Notes: a model not told the origin generated them from the letters alone. 64,000 nt of DNA from an uncultured Alphaproteobacteria bacterium (GCA_944391445.1 CALXTL010000003.1:33810-97809), one strand, 5' to 3'; counted from the first letter of the stretch, positions 51,373 to 63,702 are shown. Made by a program: numbers and translations.

Positions 51373-53190
51373 TTAATTCATAATTTTTCGCCAGATTTCT
51401 GCCGGCAGGTTGGCGCCCGAAACCCCTTCCATCGGCGTATCGTCATCATTACCGAGCCAGACGGCGCCGATCAGTTCGTCGGTATAACCGACAAACCATG
51501 CGTCGCGGTTGTCCTGGCTGGTTCCGGTTTTTCCGGCGGCAAAACGGCCGCTGTTTGCCCGCCGGCCGGTGCCGTCCCGGATTACGCTCTCCAGCATGGA
51601 TGTCAGATTTTGCACGGCTTCCGATGAAAGAATACGTGTTTTCTCGGGGCTGAGACGTTGATAGAGCTGATAGCCGTCGCGGGTATAAATTTCTTCAATG
51701 CCGTATGGATAAACGGCAAAACCGCCGTTAGCCAGCGATGCATACGCGGCAGCCATATCAATAACCTTGACTTCCATGGTGCCGAGAGCCAGAGAAGGAG
51801 AATTTTGCATTGGTGTGGAAATTCCCATGCGCCGGGCATTACGGATAATTTCACTTTTGGAAATCTGTTCCGAAAGATTAATTGTGGCCAGATTAAGAGA
51901 CTTTGCCAGAGCGTAGCGCAGTGTGACATCGCCATAATATTTTTTATCCGCATTTTCCGGACGCCAGCCCTTGATAGACAAAGGCGCGTCTTTAATCAGG
52001 CTGTCCGGGGTATAACCGTTTTCCAAAGCCGTAATATAAACAAAAGGCTTAAAAGCTGACCCCGGCTGACGCAAGGCCTGAACGGCGCGGTTAAACTGGC
52101 TTTTGTCATAATCAATGCCGCCGGCCATGGCTCGTACGGCGCCGTTTTTGTCAAGAATAACAACGGCCCCCTCGCTGACATGGCGATGTTTATTGGCGCG
52201 AAGCGTTTGTTCAAGAATTAATGAGGTTTTTTCCTGCAATTCTTGATCCAGCGTGGTTAAAACATAAATATCATTATCGCGTTCGCCGATATAGTCGTTA
52301 ACCTGTCCGTATATCCAGTCAGCAAAATAAGCGCCGTCACGAACTTTAACGTCTTTCCCTTTGCCGAGCGGCATATTGAGAATACGCTGATAGTCTTCTT
52401 TATCTATCAGGTCGTTTTCCTGCATAATCTGCAAAACAACCTTGGCTCGTTCCACCGCCCGCTCTCGGGAGGCAATCGGATTATAACGGGAAGGCGCTTT
52501 CAACATGCCGGCGATAATGGCGGCCTCTTTAATGTTCAGGTCGCGGGAAGTTTTTTGAAAATATTTTTGGCTGGCAGCCTCAATGCCATAAGTGCCCGAG
52601 CCGAGATAAACCCGGTTGAGATAAAGGGTCAGAATTTGTTCTTTGCTGAATTTATATTCCAGCCAGAAAGCCAGCAACAATTCCTGAACTTTACGTTGGA
52701 TGCTTTTTTGTGAAGTCAGAAACAGATTTTTGGCCACCTGCTGGGTAATTGTGCTGCCGCCCTGAGCATAGCGTCCGGCAAAAATATTGGTCAGCATGGC
52801 GCGGGTAAAAGAAATAATATCAAAGCCGAAATGTTGATAAAATCGCCGGTCTTCGGTGTAGACAATGGCGTCAATGACATATTGCGGCAGTTCCTCGGAG
52901 CGGATAACTTCCGAATAAACCGTGCCATAGGACTGGATTTCATTGCCGTTATCGGCAATAATCGTGGTAGAGGGCTGCCTTGTCCGGTTAATGGCTTCAT
53001 TCATATCGGGCAGCATGATGATGCAATAGGCAATATAAATTAATAAAGTTATCACCAGCAGACCAAAAATTTTCAAAAGCCGCCGCCGATTCTTAAATCT
53101 TTGTTTTGACTCTCTTTTTTTGGAAATCTTTCTTTTTTTTTGAGGTTTTCTCACGAGTCCGTCCCTTTTCTGACTTGTCTTGATTCGCAA
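51373..53190 (-). CDS. mrcA: Class A penicillin-binding protein (PBP1A-type)
   Basis: Bifunctional peptidoglycan glycosyltransferase/transpeptidase. After a Lys/Arg-rich cytoplasmic start and one membrane helix (FGLLVITLLIYIAYCIIML), the GT51 domain has YTEDRRFYQHFGFD, GGSTITQQVAKNL and LYLNRVYLGSGTYGIEAA. The transpeptidase has QPGSAFKPFVY (SxxK), and AGKTGTSQDNRDAWFVGYT (KTG). At 605 residues it is shorter than E. coli PBP1A and lacks the OB insert. The LpoA-like lipoprotein at 31 kb may activate it. The gene symbol is by similarity of layout. Confidence 0.87.
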   Translation of the reverse strand: MRIKTSQKRDGLVRKPQKKRKISKKRESKQRFKNRRRLLKIFGLLVITLLIYIAYCIIMLPDMNEAINRTRQPSTTIIADNGNEIQSYGTVYSEVIRSEELPQYVIDAIVYTEDRRFYQHFGFDIISFTRAMLTNIFAGRYAQGGSTITQQVAKNLFLTSQKSIQRKVQELLLAFWLEYKFSKEQILTLYLNRVYLGSGTYGIEAASQKYFQKTSRDLNIKEAAIIAGMLKAPSRYNPIASRERAVERAKVVLQIMQENDLIDKEDYQRILNMPLGKGKDVKVRDGAYFADWIYGQVNDYIGERDNDIYVLTTLDQELQEKTSLILEQTLRANKHRHVSEGAVVILDKNGAVRAMAGGIDYDKSQFNRAVQALRQPGSAFKPFVYITALENGYTPDSLIKDAPLSIKGWRPENADKKYYGDVTLRYALAKSLNLATINLSEQISKSEIIRNARRMGISTPMQNSPSLALGTMEVKVIDMAAAYASLANGGFAVYPYGIEEIYTRDGYQLYQRLSPEKTRILSSEAVQNLTSMLESVIRDGTGRRANSGRFAAGKTGTSQDNRDAWFVGYTDELIGAVWLGNDDDTPMEGVSGANLPAEIWRKIMN

Positions 53191-53243
53191 AATGACTTAC
53201 AACATAAACAAGATGTTACCACAAATAGGTTAAGGAAGATTTT

Positions 53244-53444
53244 ATGGCCGGTTTTTCGATTTCACTCAGCGATGAATTGCAAAAAAAATTATCTCTGATT
53301 TCCGAAAAGAGCGGCCGCTCGATGGACGAATGTGTGGTCTCGGCTCTGCGCGAGTATGTTGAAAATTATGAAGATGTCTACAAGACCGATCTCTGCGCGG
53401 TAGACAATCTTGAGCGCAGCTTCTTTTTATCTGTTGGCGAATAA
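53244..53444 (+). CDS. Small ribbon-helix-helix protein
   Basis: A 66-residue protein. FSISLSDELQKKLSLISEKSGRSMDECVVSALREYVEN is the ribbon-helix-helix (CopG/MetJ-like) fold, usually found in toxin-antitoxin antitoxins, followed by ~20 residues that could bind a toxin. No toxin gene is adjacent: polA follows after 56 bases. It may be a stand-alone regulator. Confidence 0.7.
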   Translation: MAGFSISLSDELQKKLSLISEKSGRSMDECVVSALREYVENYEDVYKTDLCAVDNLERSFFLSVGE

Positions 53445-53500
53445 GAAAATATCGTTTATAGTTTCAATCTGTCTTATAATTTTAAGCGGAGAGCTTTCTG

Positions 53501-56248
53501 ATGTCGCGAAAAATATGTCTTATTGACGGTTCCGGATACATTTTTCGAGCTTTTTATGCCTTGCCGCCGTTGACGGCCCCCGACGGCACGCCGGTTAACG
53601 CTGTTTTTGGTTTTACCAACATGTTTATGCGTCTGACATCAAAAATCAAATGTGATTATTGTTTGGTTTTGTTTGATGCCAAGCGCCAAAATTTCCGTAA
53701 CAACATTTTTCCCGATTACAAAGCCACCCGCAAAGAAACGCCTGAAGAGCTCATTCCGCAGTTTCCGCTGATTCGCAAGGCGGTTGAAGCACTGAACCTG
53801 CATTTTTTGGAGATGGAAGGATACGAGGCGGATGATCTGATCGCGACATACGCTTCTCTGGCTTTGGCGCAGGACATGGAAGTTGTGGTCGTTTCCGGAG
53901 ATAAAGACCTGATGCAGTTGATTCGCCCGGGGGTTGAGTTTTATGATCCGATGAAAGACAAATTTTTTACACCGGAAGACGTACGGGAAAAATTTGGTGT
54001 TTATCCCGACCATGTTGTTGATGTGCAGGCCCTTTCCGGCGATAGTATTGATAATGTCCCCGGTGTCCCCGGCATCGGGCCAAAAACAGCCGCGCAACTG
54101 ATTAACGAATATGGCGATTTGGAGGGAGTATTGCGCCACGCGCCGGAAATACGGCAGGAAAAACGCCGGCAATTGTTGTTGGAGCATGCCGAAGACGCGC
54201 GGATATCTTTGCGTTTGGTTACGCTCAAAGATGATGTTCCCGTTCCGGCAGATTTGTCGGTATATAAATGCCTGGCTCCAAACCCGGAAATTGTCGAGAA
54301 ATTTATTGACACATACGGCTTCGTCTCATTGAAGGCAAAGTTAAATCATTGGGTTTGTGAACGCTGTTCAAGCCTTCCTGCGGAAGATGTGAACAATGTA
54401 TTTAAAAAGGTCGAAAGACATTACGCCGAAATCAAAACGGAGGCTGAGCTTCGCCGCTGGGTTGAGAAGATCGGGATTGCCGGTAAAGTAGCGATAGAAA
54501 TTGCGGTAACGGGGCCAAACCCTATATTTGACCGCCTACTGGGGATATCCTTGGCCGTTTCACCCGGAGAAGCCTGCTATATACCCGTTGCGCAAGCTTC
54601 TGATAACGGCAGCCTGGATTTGTTCACGCAACCGGCAACTGTCGGCCTGCCGGCAAGGGTAATTGCCTCTGTGCTTAGTCCGCTGTTTGCCGATGCATCC
54701 GTTCTTAAAATCGCACATAATGTCAAAGCCGTAATGCACTTTCTGGGGTGCGCATTTCAAAGCCAGACAGGTTTTGCCCCGTATGACGACATCGCCGTTA
54801 TTTCTTATGATCTGTACAGTTCCGAACATTCCCACGGGTTGGAAGAATTGTCCCGTTTATATTTGGAAGAGGAGCTGCCCCGTTTTGAAGATGTAACCGG
54901 GAGCGGCCGCGCAAAAAGGCCTTTTGCTGCGGTGGAAATGTCTGTGGCAACGTCATTTATGGCTCGGCGCGCGGATTGTATTTGGCGTCTTTGGTCCGTG
55001 CTCAGGCCGCACTTGATTCCGGAAAAGAAAACCGCTGTCTACGAAAATTTTGACCGGCAGTTAATTAGGGTTTTACAGGCCATGGAAGAGCGCGGCGTGC
55101 TGGTTAATGCCAAATCTCTGCATGAGCTGAGCGCGTATTTTGACGAGATTCTGCATAAGCGAGAGCAGGAAATTTATACCTTGGCAGGAGAAGAGTTTAA
55201 CGTCGGCTCGCCCAAACAGATTGGCGAAATCCTGTTCGAGCGTCTGGGGCATAAAGGCAAAAAAACGCCTTCCGGAGCTTGGCAGACCGGCGCGGAAATA
55301 TTAGAAAGTCTGGCGGAAAACGGCGTTGAGCTGGCGCAAAAGATTTTAGACTGGCGCGAAGCCAGCAAGCTAAAATCAACCTACACGGATGCCTTGTCGG
55401 CCTTGTTGGATAAAAATAACCGCATTCACACAACTTATTCGCAGATTGTGGCCAATACCGGACGTCTGGCCTCAAATAACCCCAATCTGCAGAATATCCC
55501 GATCCGCAGTCAGGAAGGGCAGAAAATCCGCGCTTGTTTTATTGCCAAACCGGGATATAAACTGATTTCGTCCGACTATTCGCAGGTGGAATTGCGTTTG
55601 TTGGCCAGTGTTGCCAATGTCAAAAAGTTAAAAGAGGCTTTTGCCGCCGGCATAGATATTCATACGGCAACGGCCGCGCATGTCTTTGGCGTGCCGCCCG
55701 AAAAAGTTGATCCCGGGTTGCGGCGTCATGCCAAAGCCATTAATTTTGGCATTGTATACGGTATTTCGCCGTATGGTCTGGCTCGACAGATTGGTGTTGA
55801 ACCGGCCGAAGCCAAAGCGTATATTGATGCCTACTTTGCGCAGATGCCGGAAATTAAGGCCTATATGGATAATACGATCAAATTTGCCCATGCCCACGAT
55901 TATGTTTTGACGCCTTTCGGTCGCAAATGCGCGATTTTGGGGATTAATGATTCTAACAAAAGATTGGTTGCCAATGCCGAGCGTGCGGCAATCAATGCGC
56001 CGATTCAAGGCGGGGCTGCCGACATCATCAAACTGGCCATGATCAAAATTGAGCGCGAGTTGCAAACACGCGGTTACAAAACCCGTATGTTGCTTCAGGT
56101 GCATGACGAACTGGTTTTTGAAGCGCCGCAGGCAGAGGCGGAAGAAGTTTCCCGGCTGATAAAGGAAATAATGGAAAATACCGTCGATTTTGACGTCCCG
56201 TTCAAAACCGAGGTTGGTATTGGCGACAACTGGGCCGAAGCTCATTAA
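53501..56248 (+). CDS. polA: DNA polymerase I, proofreading residues apparently lost
   Basis: A 915-residue Pol I. The 5'-3' exonuclease (residues 1-~290) has LIDGSGYIFRAFYA, EADDLIA and GDKDLMQL. The polymerase domain has SSDYSQVELRLLASV, KAINFGIVYGIS and HDELVFEAP. In the 3'-5' domain the Exo I DxE reads AIEIAV, Exo II HNxxxD reads HNVKAVMHF and Exo III reads ARRADCIWRLW, so the metal-binding acids seem absent. Repair and primer removal should work, but without proofreading. Polar motif copy 8 lies in this gene. Confidence 0.95.
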   Translation: MSRKICLIDGSGYIFRAFYALPPLTAPDGTPVNAVFGFTNMFMRLTSKIKCDYCLVLFDAKRQNFRNNIFPDYKATRKETPEELIPQFPLIRKAVEALNLHFLEMEGYEADDLIATYASLALAQDMEVVVVSGDKDLMQLIRPGVEFYDPMKDKFFTPEDVREKFGVYPDHVVDVQALSGDSIDNVPGVPGIGPKTAAQLINEYGDLEGVLRHAPEIRQEKRRQLLLEHAEDARISLRLVTLKDDVPVPADLSVYKCLAPNPEIVEKFIDTYGFVSLKAKLNHWVCERCSSLPAEDVNNVFKKVERHYAEIKTEAELRRWVEKIGIAGKVAIEIAVTGPNPIFDRLLGISLAVSPGEACYIPVAQASDNGSLDLFTQPATVGLPARVIASVLSPLFADASVLKIAHNVKAVMHFLGCAFQSQTGFAPYDDIAVISYDLYSSEHSHGLEELSRLYLEEELPRFEDVTGSGRAKRPFAAVEMSVATSFMARRADCIWRLWSVLRPHLIPEKKTAVYENFDRQLIRVLQAMEERGVLVNAKSLHELSAYFDEILHKREQEIYTLAGEEFNVGSPKQIGEILFERLGHKGKKTPSGAWQTGAEILESLAENGVELAQKILDWREASKLKSTYTDALSALLDKNNRIHTTYSQIVANTGRLASNNPNLQNIPIRSQEGQKIRACFIAKPGYKLISSDYSQVELRLLASVANVKKLKEAFAAGIDIHTATAAHVFGVPPEKVDPGLRRHAKAINFGIVYGISPYGLARQIGVEPAEAKAYIDAYFAQMPEIKAYMDNTIKFAHAHDYVLTPFGRKCAILGINDSNKRLVANAERAAINAPIQGGAADIIKLAMIKIERELQTRGYKTRMLLQVHDELVFEAPQAEAEEVSRLIKEIMENTVDFDVPFKTEVGIGDNWAEAH
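54392..54406 (+). repeat. 15-bp polar motif, copy 8
   Basis: AACAATGTATTTAAA in polA, in phase with codons (Asn-Asn-Val-Phe-Lys). One base differs from the consensus. Confidence 0.45.
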
Positions 56249-59193
<2,945 letters not shown>

Positions 59194-59227
59194 AATACCT
59201 CCTCAGAGAAAGCCTGTCTCCGGTTTT

Positions 59228-59263
59228 GAACTGTCCCCCGAAAGTTGGACAGTTCATTTTTTT
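59228..59263 (+). terminator. Rho-independent terminator of gyrB
   Basis: GAACTGTCC (59228-59236) and GGACAGTTC (59247-59255) form a perfect 9-bp stem followed by ATTTTTTT. Confidence 0.85.
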
Positions 59264-59348
59264 GGGGAATTTTTTTCAAAAAAGCTGTTGCGCTGCCGCA
59301 TTTATTTTGATGATTGGTTTAACCGCCGGAAATGGCAAATATATTATG

Positions 59349-59378
59349 TTGACAGGATTTGCAAACCTGGGCTAAACT
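59349..59378 (+). promoter_or_regulatory. Sigma-70 promoter of porin gene
   Basis: TTGACA (59349-59354), an 18-base spacer and TAAACT (59373-59378) end 29 bases before the porin ATG, in the right orientation. Confidence 0.6.
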
Positions 59379-59407
59379 CCAACCACCGATAATGTTAGGA
59401 TAACAAA

Positions 59408-60523
59408 ATGAAAAATTTTTGTGTGGCCGCAGCTTTGGCTTTACTGTTTTATACTGGTGCCGCCCGTGCCGGAGAATGGTCTTTTGAGGCCGCAGGCAAA
59501 GCGCGCGGCGCTTATGGCTATTCTGATGTTTCTTCCCGCTTTGAAAAATATGATGACAACAACGATACTTTTGGCGATGCCGAAATCTATCTGAGCGCAA
59601 TATACGAAGCCGATGAGGACTACACGCTTGGCCTGCATCTTGATGCCATGGCCGGTGCGGACAAGGAGCTTCAGGATTATAATCAGGGGCGCTGGGGTGA
59701 GGAAGCCTATGCAATTCTGGATACGCCGTATGGTTCGCTGCAAGGCGGTCAGATGTATAATGTTGACTACCAGTTTTACGAGGGGGCACCGCGGGTTGGC
59801 CTTTTGCGTGCCAATACGGATATTGTCAATTTTATTGTGAACCCGAACTGGCGCCGCACGGATAAAGAAACCAAATTTGCCACATTGACCACGGCCTATG
59901 TCAACACAGATGGCGTTGCGCCGAAAATAAACTATATATCTCCGGAGCTGTTCGGCTTTCGGGCCGGGATCAGCTACATTCCGGAAACCTATAACCGCCG
60001 CGGGCTGATTAATCGGCATGCCGACTATGCCGAAGATGACGGCTGGGTCGGCGCTCTGTCCGCCGAGCAGGACTTGGGGTGGTTTGATCTGAGCACGTCT
60101 TTCGGCTATGCCCGATTCCACGAAGATGATCATGAATTTTCTGCCGGGCTGCAACTGCGGCGCGGTAATTGGAGCTTGGGCGGTGGTTGGCGAAAAACCT
60201 ACGTTGATGGTCCGCGCGATCAAACAGGAGAAGAACCGTATCTGCCGGTATTCTTTGATGAATATCGTGAAGGCCGGGTATATGAAATCGGCATCGGTTA
60301 TGAAATTGGCCCGTATCAAAGCGCATTGACTTATTTTGACGCCAAGGCGGATAATGTGCGCAGCCATGATAAAATATGGATGTTTTCCAACCAATATCAG
60401 ATTAACAAATATCTGCTTGTTTATCTGGCCGCCGCGCATGTTGATTTTGCCGGTACGAGCTCTGCCGCGGATGACAACAATCGGGGATTTGCCTTTGCCG
60501 GCGGTCTTGGTCTGACTTTTTAG
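59408..60523 (+). CDS. Porin of the alphaproteobacterial general type
   Basis: A 371-residue outer-membrane protein with signal peptide MKNFCVAAALALLFYTGAARA and a barrel of alternating strands. YSDVSSRFEKYDDNNDTFGDAEIYLSA and ILDTPYGSLQGGQM resemble the early strands of trimeric porins, and the last residue is Phe (GGLGLTF). Substrate specificity cannot be told. It has its own promoter; nine bases to the response regulator. Confidence 0.83.
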   Translation: MKNFCVAAALALLFYTGAARAGEWSFEAAGKARGAYGYSDVSSRFEKYDDNNDTFGDAEIYLSAIYEADEDYTLGLHLDAMAGADKELQDYNQGRWGEEAYAILDTPYGSLQGGQMYNVDYQFYEGAPRVGLLRANTDIVNFIVNPNWRRTDKETKFATLTTAYVNTDGVAPKINYISPELFGFRAGISYIPETYNRRGLINRHADYAEDDGWVGALSAEQDLGWFDLSTSFGYARFHEDDHEFSAGLQLRRGNWSLGGGWRKTYVDGPRDQTGEEPYLPVFFDEYREGRVYEIGIGYEIGPYQSALTYFDAKADNVRSHDKIWMFSNQYQINKYLLVYLAAAHVDFAGTSSAADDNNRGFAFAGGLGLTF

Positions 60524-60531
60524 GAGGAAAA

Positions 60532-61161
60532 ATGCCGGTTATTTTGTTTGTTTCGAAAGATGACGTTTTTAAAAATGATTTGATCAGCCAGATTAAAACC
60601 CACGCCGGCGAATTTACGATTATTGATGAAAATGAAACAGCCGTTTCTCCGGATATTCTGCTGATAGATGAAGATATTGATGCTTTGCGAAAATATCGGC
60701 AATGTAATCTGAAAGCTCCGGTTTTGTTTCTGAGTTCTTCGGCAGAATTGCCGGAAGACATGCTCAGCGCCGTCCAAAATCTGGTTAAACCGTTTGAGCT
60801 GGATGATTTTTTGGACAGGCTGCGTGCCAGTCTTAATATATACGATAACAGCAAAGAAGGCTTCTTAAATTTTAATCTTTATCAGCTGCGGCCGGTACAT
60901 AAAGATATTGTTAATTTGCGCAACGGCAGGGAAACAAAACTCACTGAAAAAGAAATTGCCGTCATCAAGTATTTATATAAATCTCAAGACCGCATCGTCG
61001 GCAAAAACGAATTACTGCAAAATGTCTGGGGATATGCGCCGGAGGCAACCACGCACACTATTGAAACGCATATATACCGTCTGCGTCAGAAAGTGGAAAA
61101 CGGCACGCCGGACGCACAGTTAATTCTGACAGTTGACGGCGGCTACCGGCTTAAGGTTTAA
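60532..61161 (+). CDS. OmpR-family response regulator, orphan
   Basis: A 209-residue protein: a receiver-like domain (1-~105) with VSKDD and ILLIDEDID (possible phosphoacceptor Asp in LLID), LSSSAE, and VKPFELDDF, and a winged-helix DNA-binding domain (~130-209) with LTEKEIAVIKYLY, NVWGYAPEATTHTIETHIYRLRQK and VDGGYRLKV. The receiver is divergent. No histidine kinase is adjacent. It follows the porin after eight bases with GGAGG, so the two are co-expressed and the regulator may control porin synthesis. Confidence 0.84.
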   Translation: MPVILFVSKDDVFKNDLISQIKTHAGEFTIIDENETAVSPDILLIDEDIDALRKYRQCNLKAPVLFLSSSAELPEDMLSAVQNLVKPFELDDFLDRLRASLNIYDNSKEGFLNFNLYQLRPVHKDIVNLRNGRETKLTEKEIAVIKYLYKSQDRIVGKNELLQNVWGYAPEATTHTIETHIYRLRQKVENGTPDAQLILTVDGGYRLKV

Positions 61162-61164
61162 AAA

Positions 61165-61195
61165 ATAAAAGTCTCCTCAAAAGGAGACTTTTATT
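61165..61195. terminator. Bidirectional terminator
   Basis: AATAAAAGTCTCC and GGAGACTTTTATT form a 13-bp stem around TCAAAA, between the response regulator and the convergent gene. Confidence 0.85.
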
Positions 61196-61219
61196 AATGC
61201 GGAAAATCTCTTTTAAGAT

Positions 61220-62068
61220 TCAGACAGCAACTTGTTTTTTGAAATTTTCATAAGGCTCCGATTCATATTCCAACATCCATTCGTCATTTGAAGATTCCCG
61301 CCAAAGGAGTCCGTCAAGACGAATATTCCCGTTAATTTCTTCAAAAAATTTGCCGCTGCCGAGCAAAAAAGGCTCAGTATCATTAAAACCGTACAATTCA
61401 TATCTGCCGTTGATTTTGTTTTGTTTCAAATAGGCATTGTCAAATTGTATCAGGGTTTTCGTTTCGGCAAGTTTTTGGTATAAACCGCCGTTGCGCCGGA
61501 AGAAAAGAACCGTATCGTTTTCGCTGTCCGTAACCGCGCAAAAGGAGTTTTCATTTTTTTCAAGAGGTGTATTTCGGGAATAAGGCACATCGAAAATACG
61601 GAATTTTCCCGGCTCGATTTCAAAAACAAAAGTCGCATCCCGCTTAAAGTCTTCAAGCTTAAAGTACGAGATAAAGCGGAAATGCACCAGTTCACCGTCG
61701 ACGATATAAAAGGCAAATCTTTTATCTCTTTTGTCTTGAATGTAAAAACAAGCTTTTTTCCGGCCGAGTTCAAGAACTCGGTTTTCGCCGAATAAATAGG
61801 CATAATGCAACTTATTGTCATGCCTAACATAATGAATTAAAGCATTGTTTTTGTAATCGTCATCAAAAGACTGAACCCCTTCAATGACAAAAAGTGTGCC
61901 GTCCGTCCGCGGAATGTAAAGAGTTGTTAAAGCATTCTCAATGTTACTGAGAGAGAAAAAAGTCATAAACTGTTTTCCCTGATTGCCTGTGCCGACAACT
62001 CTTTGCTTGCCGGTTGCCGTGTCTGTTTCAATGAGAGCATATTTCCTCTCTAAGTGGTACTGTTTCAT
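61220..62068 (-). CDS. Hypothetical protein with repeated beta segments
   Basis: A 282-residue protein from the ATG at 62068 (MKQYHLERKYALIETDTATGK). No signal peptide or membrane segment. Recurrent short stretches such as FYIVDG, FYIQDK and LYGFNDTEPFLLG suggest a beta-repeat (propeller-like) fold with about six units. No family recognised. The upstream in-frame extension is hydrophobic and lacks a ribosome site. Confidence 0.6.
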   Translation of the reverse strand: MKQYHLERKYALIETDTATGKQRVVGTGNQGKQFMTFFSLSNIENALTTLYIPRTDGTLFVIEGVQSFDDDYKNNALIHYVRHDNKLHYAYLFGENRVLELGRKKACFYIQDKRDKRFAFYIVDGELVHFRFISYFKLEDFKRDATFVFEIEPGKFRIFDVPYSRNTPLEKNENSFCAVTDSENDTVLFFRRNGGLYQKLAETKTLIQFDNAYLKQNKINGRYELYGFNDTEPFLLGSGKFFEEINGNIRLDGLLWRESSNDEWMLEYESEPYENFKKQVAV

Positions 62069-62168
62069 AATCTGCGTATAATTAAGTTTGACATATCTAT
62101 AAAAAATATGTCGAAATAATAACAAAAGTAAAAAGTGGTGTAAAGATTTTTATCTGAAGCGCTCGTGG

Positions 62169-62974
62169 TCAAAGCTTTATTTCGACCAAAACCGGCACAT
62201 GGTCGGATGGTCTGTTGCCTAGGCGCAATTCTTTGATAATCTGGGCGTTCAGCAACCTGTCTTGCAAATTTGGTGTTACCCAGATATGATCAAGCCGCCG
62301 GCCTTTATTGTTTGTTTGCCAGTTGGGATTACGATAGCTCCACCAGGAATAGATTTTTTGTGGCTCAGGATAAAATTTTCGCACAGCGTCAACAAAATTA
62401 AGCGATTTGAAAAGTCTGTCCAGTCGCCCGATTTCAATCGGGGTATGCGAAACGATTTTTAAAAGTTGTTTATGATTCCAAACATCATTTTCCGACGGCG
62501 CCACGTTAAAATCGCCACACAGCAGCATTTTCCTCTGAGCAAGCGTTGCTTTACGCTGTTCATAGTATTCGGCAATATCATCCATAAAACACAATTTATG
62601 AGCAAAAGCCAAGTTTGCGACCGGGTCGGGGATATCGCCGCCGGCGGGAATATAGATATCATTAATTTCGATATCGTCAAAAACGGTTGCGACAATATGG
62701 CGGGCATCTTTTTTGCCGACCCAGTCTTTTTTTGAATATTTTTCAAAGGATGGCGCGACAAAATAGCCACTCCGTTATACCCGGCCATGCCATAAAGAGC
62801 CACATGCTCAAAACCGGCTTTTTTAACCTCGTCAAAAGGGAAATCTTCCTCTTTGGCTTTAACTTCCTGCAGGCATACAATGTCCGGATGTGTCAGCTGA
62901 CACAATAATCTGAGCGGCTCAAGACGAATACGGATTGAGTTAACATTCCAGGTAATAAGCTTAAATGCGTCCAT
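62169..62974 (-). pseudogene. xthA: Exodeoxyribonuclease III, frameshifted in an A7 run
   Basis: AP endonuclease/3'-phosphatase for base-excision repair. The first part (from the ATG at 62974) reads ITWNVNSIRIRLEPL, CLQEVKAKEEDFP and AGYNGVAILSRHPL; the second frame continues to LLCGDFNVAPSENDVW, KIYSWWSYRNP, RRLDHIW and RPSDHVPVLVEI, the metal and catalytic set of XthA. The frames join if the run of seven A (T on the plus strand at 62727-62733) gains one base: QKKDWVGKKDARH. The product would then be ~268 residues, the normal length. A sequencing error in the homopolymer is as likely as a true mutation. lolA lies two bases upstream, a conserved pair. Confidence 0.85.
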
Positions 62975-62976
62975 TG

Positions 62977-63582
62977 TTATTTCTTTTTATAGCCGTTGTT
63001 TCTGGCTTTTTTGAACTTAAAGATTTTATCGTTCAGTGCGCTGTCTTTCTCAATGTCATAAAGAGAAACCGTCACTTCAACACTTTGCGGATCAACAATT
63101 TTCCATTGCTTAAGCTCCATCGGGCTGTTGGAAAACACCAGCGTAATCGGCCCGAGATCGCCTTTGTCGGCATAATCAAGAGTGATTGTGGTCGAACCGG
63201 CATCTTGATAAAAATCAGCTATTTTTATTCTTTTCCCGTCAATTTTGATGTCGCTGGCTAAAATCAGGCTGGCCGGAATATCGTCATAACTGATATGCGT
63301 CACCTGATCAAGATCCAGATCATTATAAACGATAAAATCGCCGTCGCCGACAATCAAAACATTTGTCGGATCGGCATATTCCATACGGATTTTATTTGGC
63401 TTTTTAATAAAGAGGCGGCCTTCGGCAGTAGCGCCATTGCTGGCCATTTGTACAAAAGTAGCCTCCATGCTTTTGATATTGTTAAGATAATCTTCTATTT
63501 TTTTTATATTTTCCGCGCTCTGGGCTCCGGCAGCATTACTCCAGATCAGAAAAAGCGCCAGAAAAGCAAAAAGTTTTTTCAT
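62977..63582 (-). CDS. lolA: Outer-membrane lipoprotein carrier protein LolA
   Basis: Periplasmic chaperone that carries lipoproteins from LolCDE to LolB. The 201-residue protein from the ATG at 63582 has signal peptide MKKLFAFLALFLIWSNAAGA and the LolA fold: YLNNIKSMEATFVQ, GRLFIKKPNKIRMEYADPTNVLIVGDGDFIVYN and LDYADKGDLGPITLVFSNSPMELKQWKIVDPQ. A GTG nine bases upstream is less likely. lolA-xthA is conserved in alphaproteobacteria, commonly after ftsK, which is not seen here. Confidence 0.92.
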   Translation of the reverse strand: MKKLFAFLALFLIWSNAAGAQSAENIKKIEDYLNNIKSMEATFVQMASNGATAEGRLFIKKPNKIRMEYADPTNVLIVGDGDFIVYNDLDLDQVTHISYDDIPASLILASDIKIDGKRIKIADFYQDAGSTTITLDYADKGDLGPITLVFSNSPMELKQWKIVDPQSVEVTVSLYDIEKDSALNDKIFKFKKARNNGYKKK

Positions 63583-63651
63583 CTGTTTCACCGGTTTTGT
63601 TTAATGATGATTACTAATATAATCAATAAAACAAATTAGTAAATACAAAGA

Positions 63652-63686
63652 TACCCCTTGTTAAGCCAAAAAAGCCGCAAGGGGTA
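63652..63686 (-). other. Inverted repeat between lolA and a small ORF
   Basis: TACCCCTTG (63652-63660) and CAAGGGGTA (63678-63686) form a perfect 9-bp stem with a 17-base loop. It lies just after the small ORF on the minus strand, so it may be its terminator, but the following T run is poor. Confidence 0.5.
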
Positions 63687-63702
63687 CGCTTAAAAAAGCT
63701 GA

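Noticed and set aside
59228..59255. Possible IS3-type inverted terminus in GAACTGTCC...GGACAGTTC
   Set aside because: It reads as an ordinary hairpin terminator of gyrB with a T run; no second end or transposase is present.
59441..60439. Minus-strand frame of 332 codons over the porin
   Set aside because: Antisense shadow of the porin, with no start context, signal or family features.
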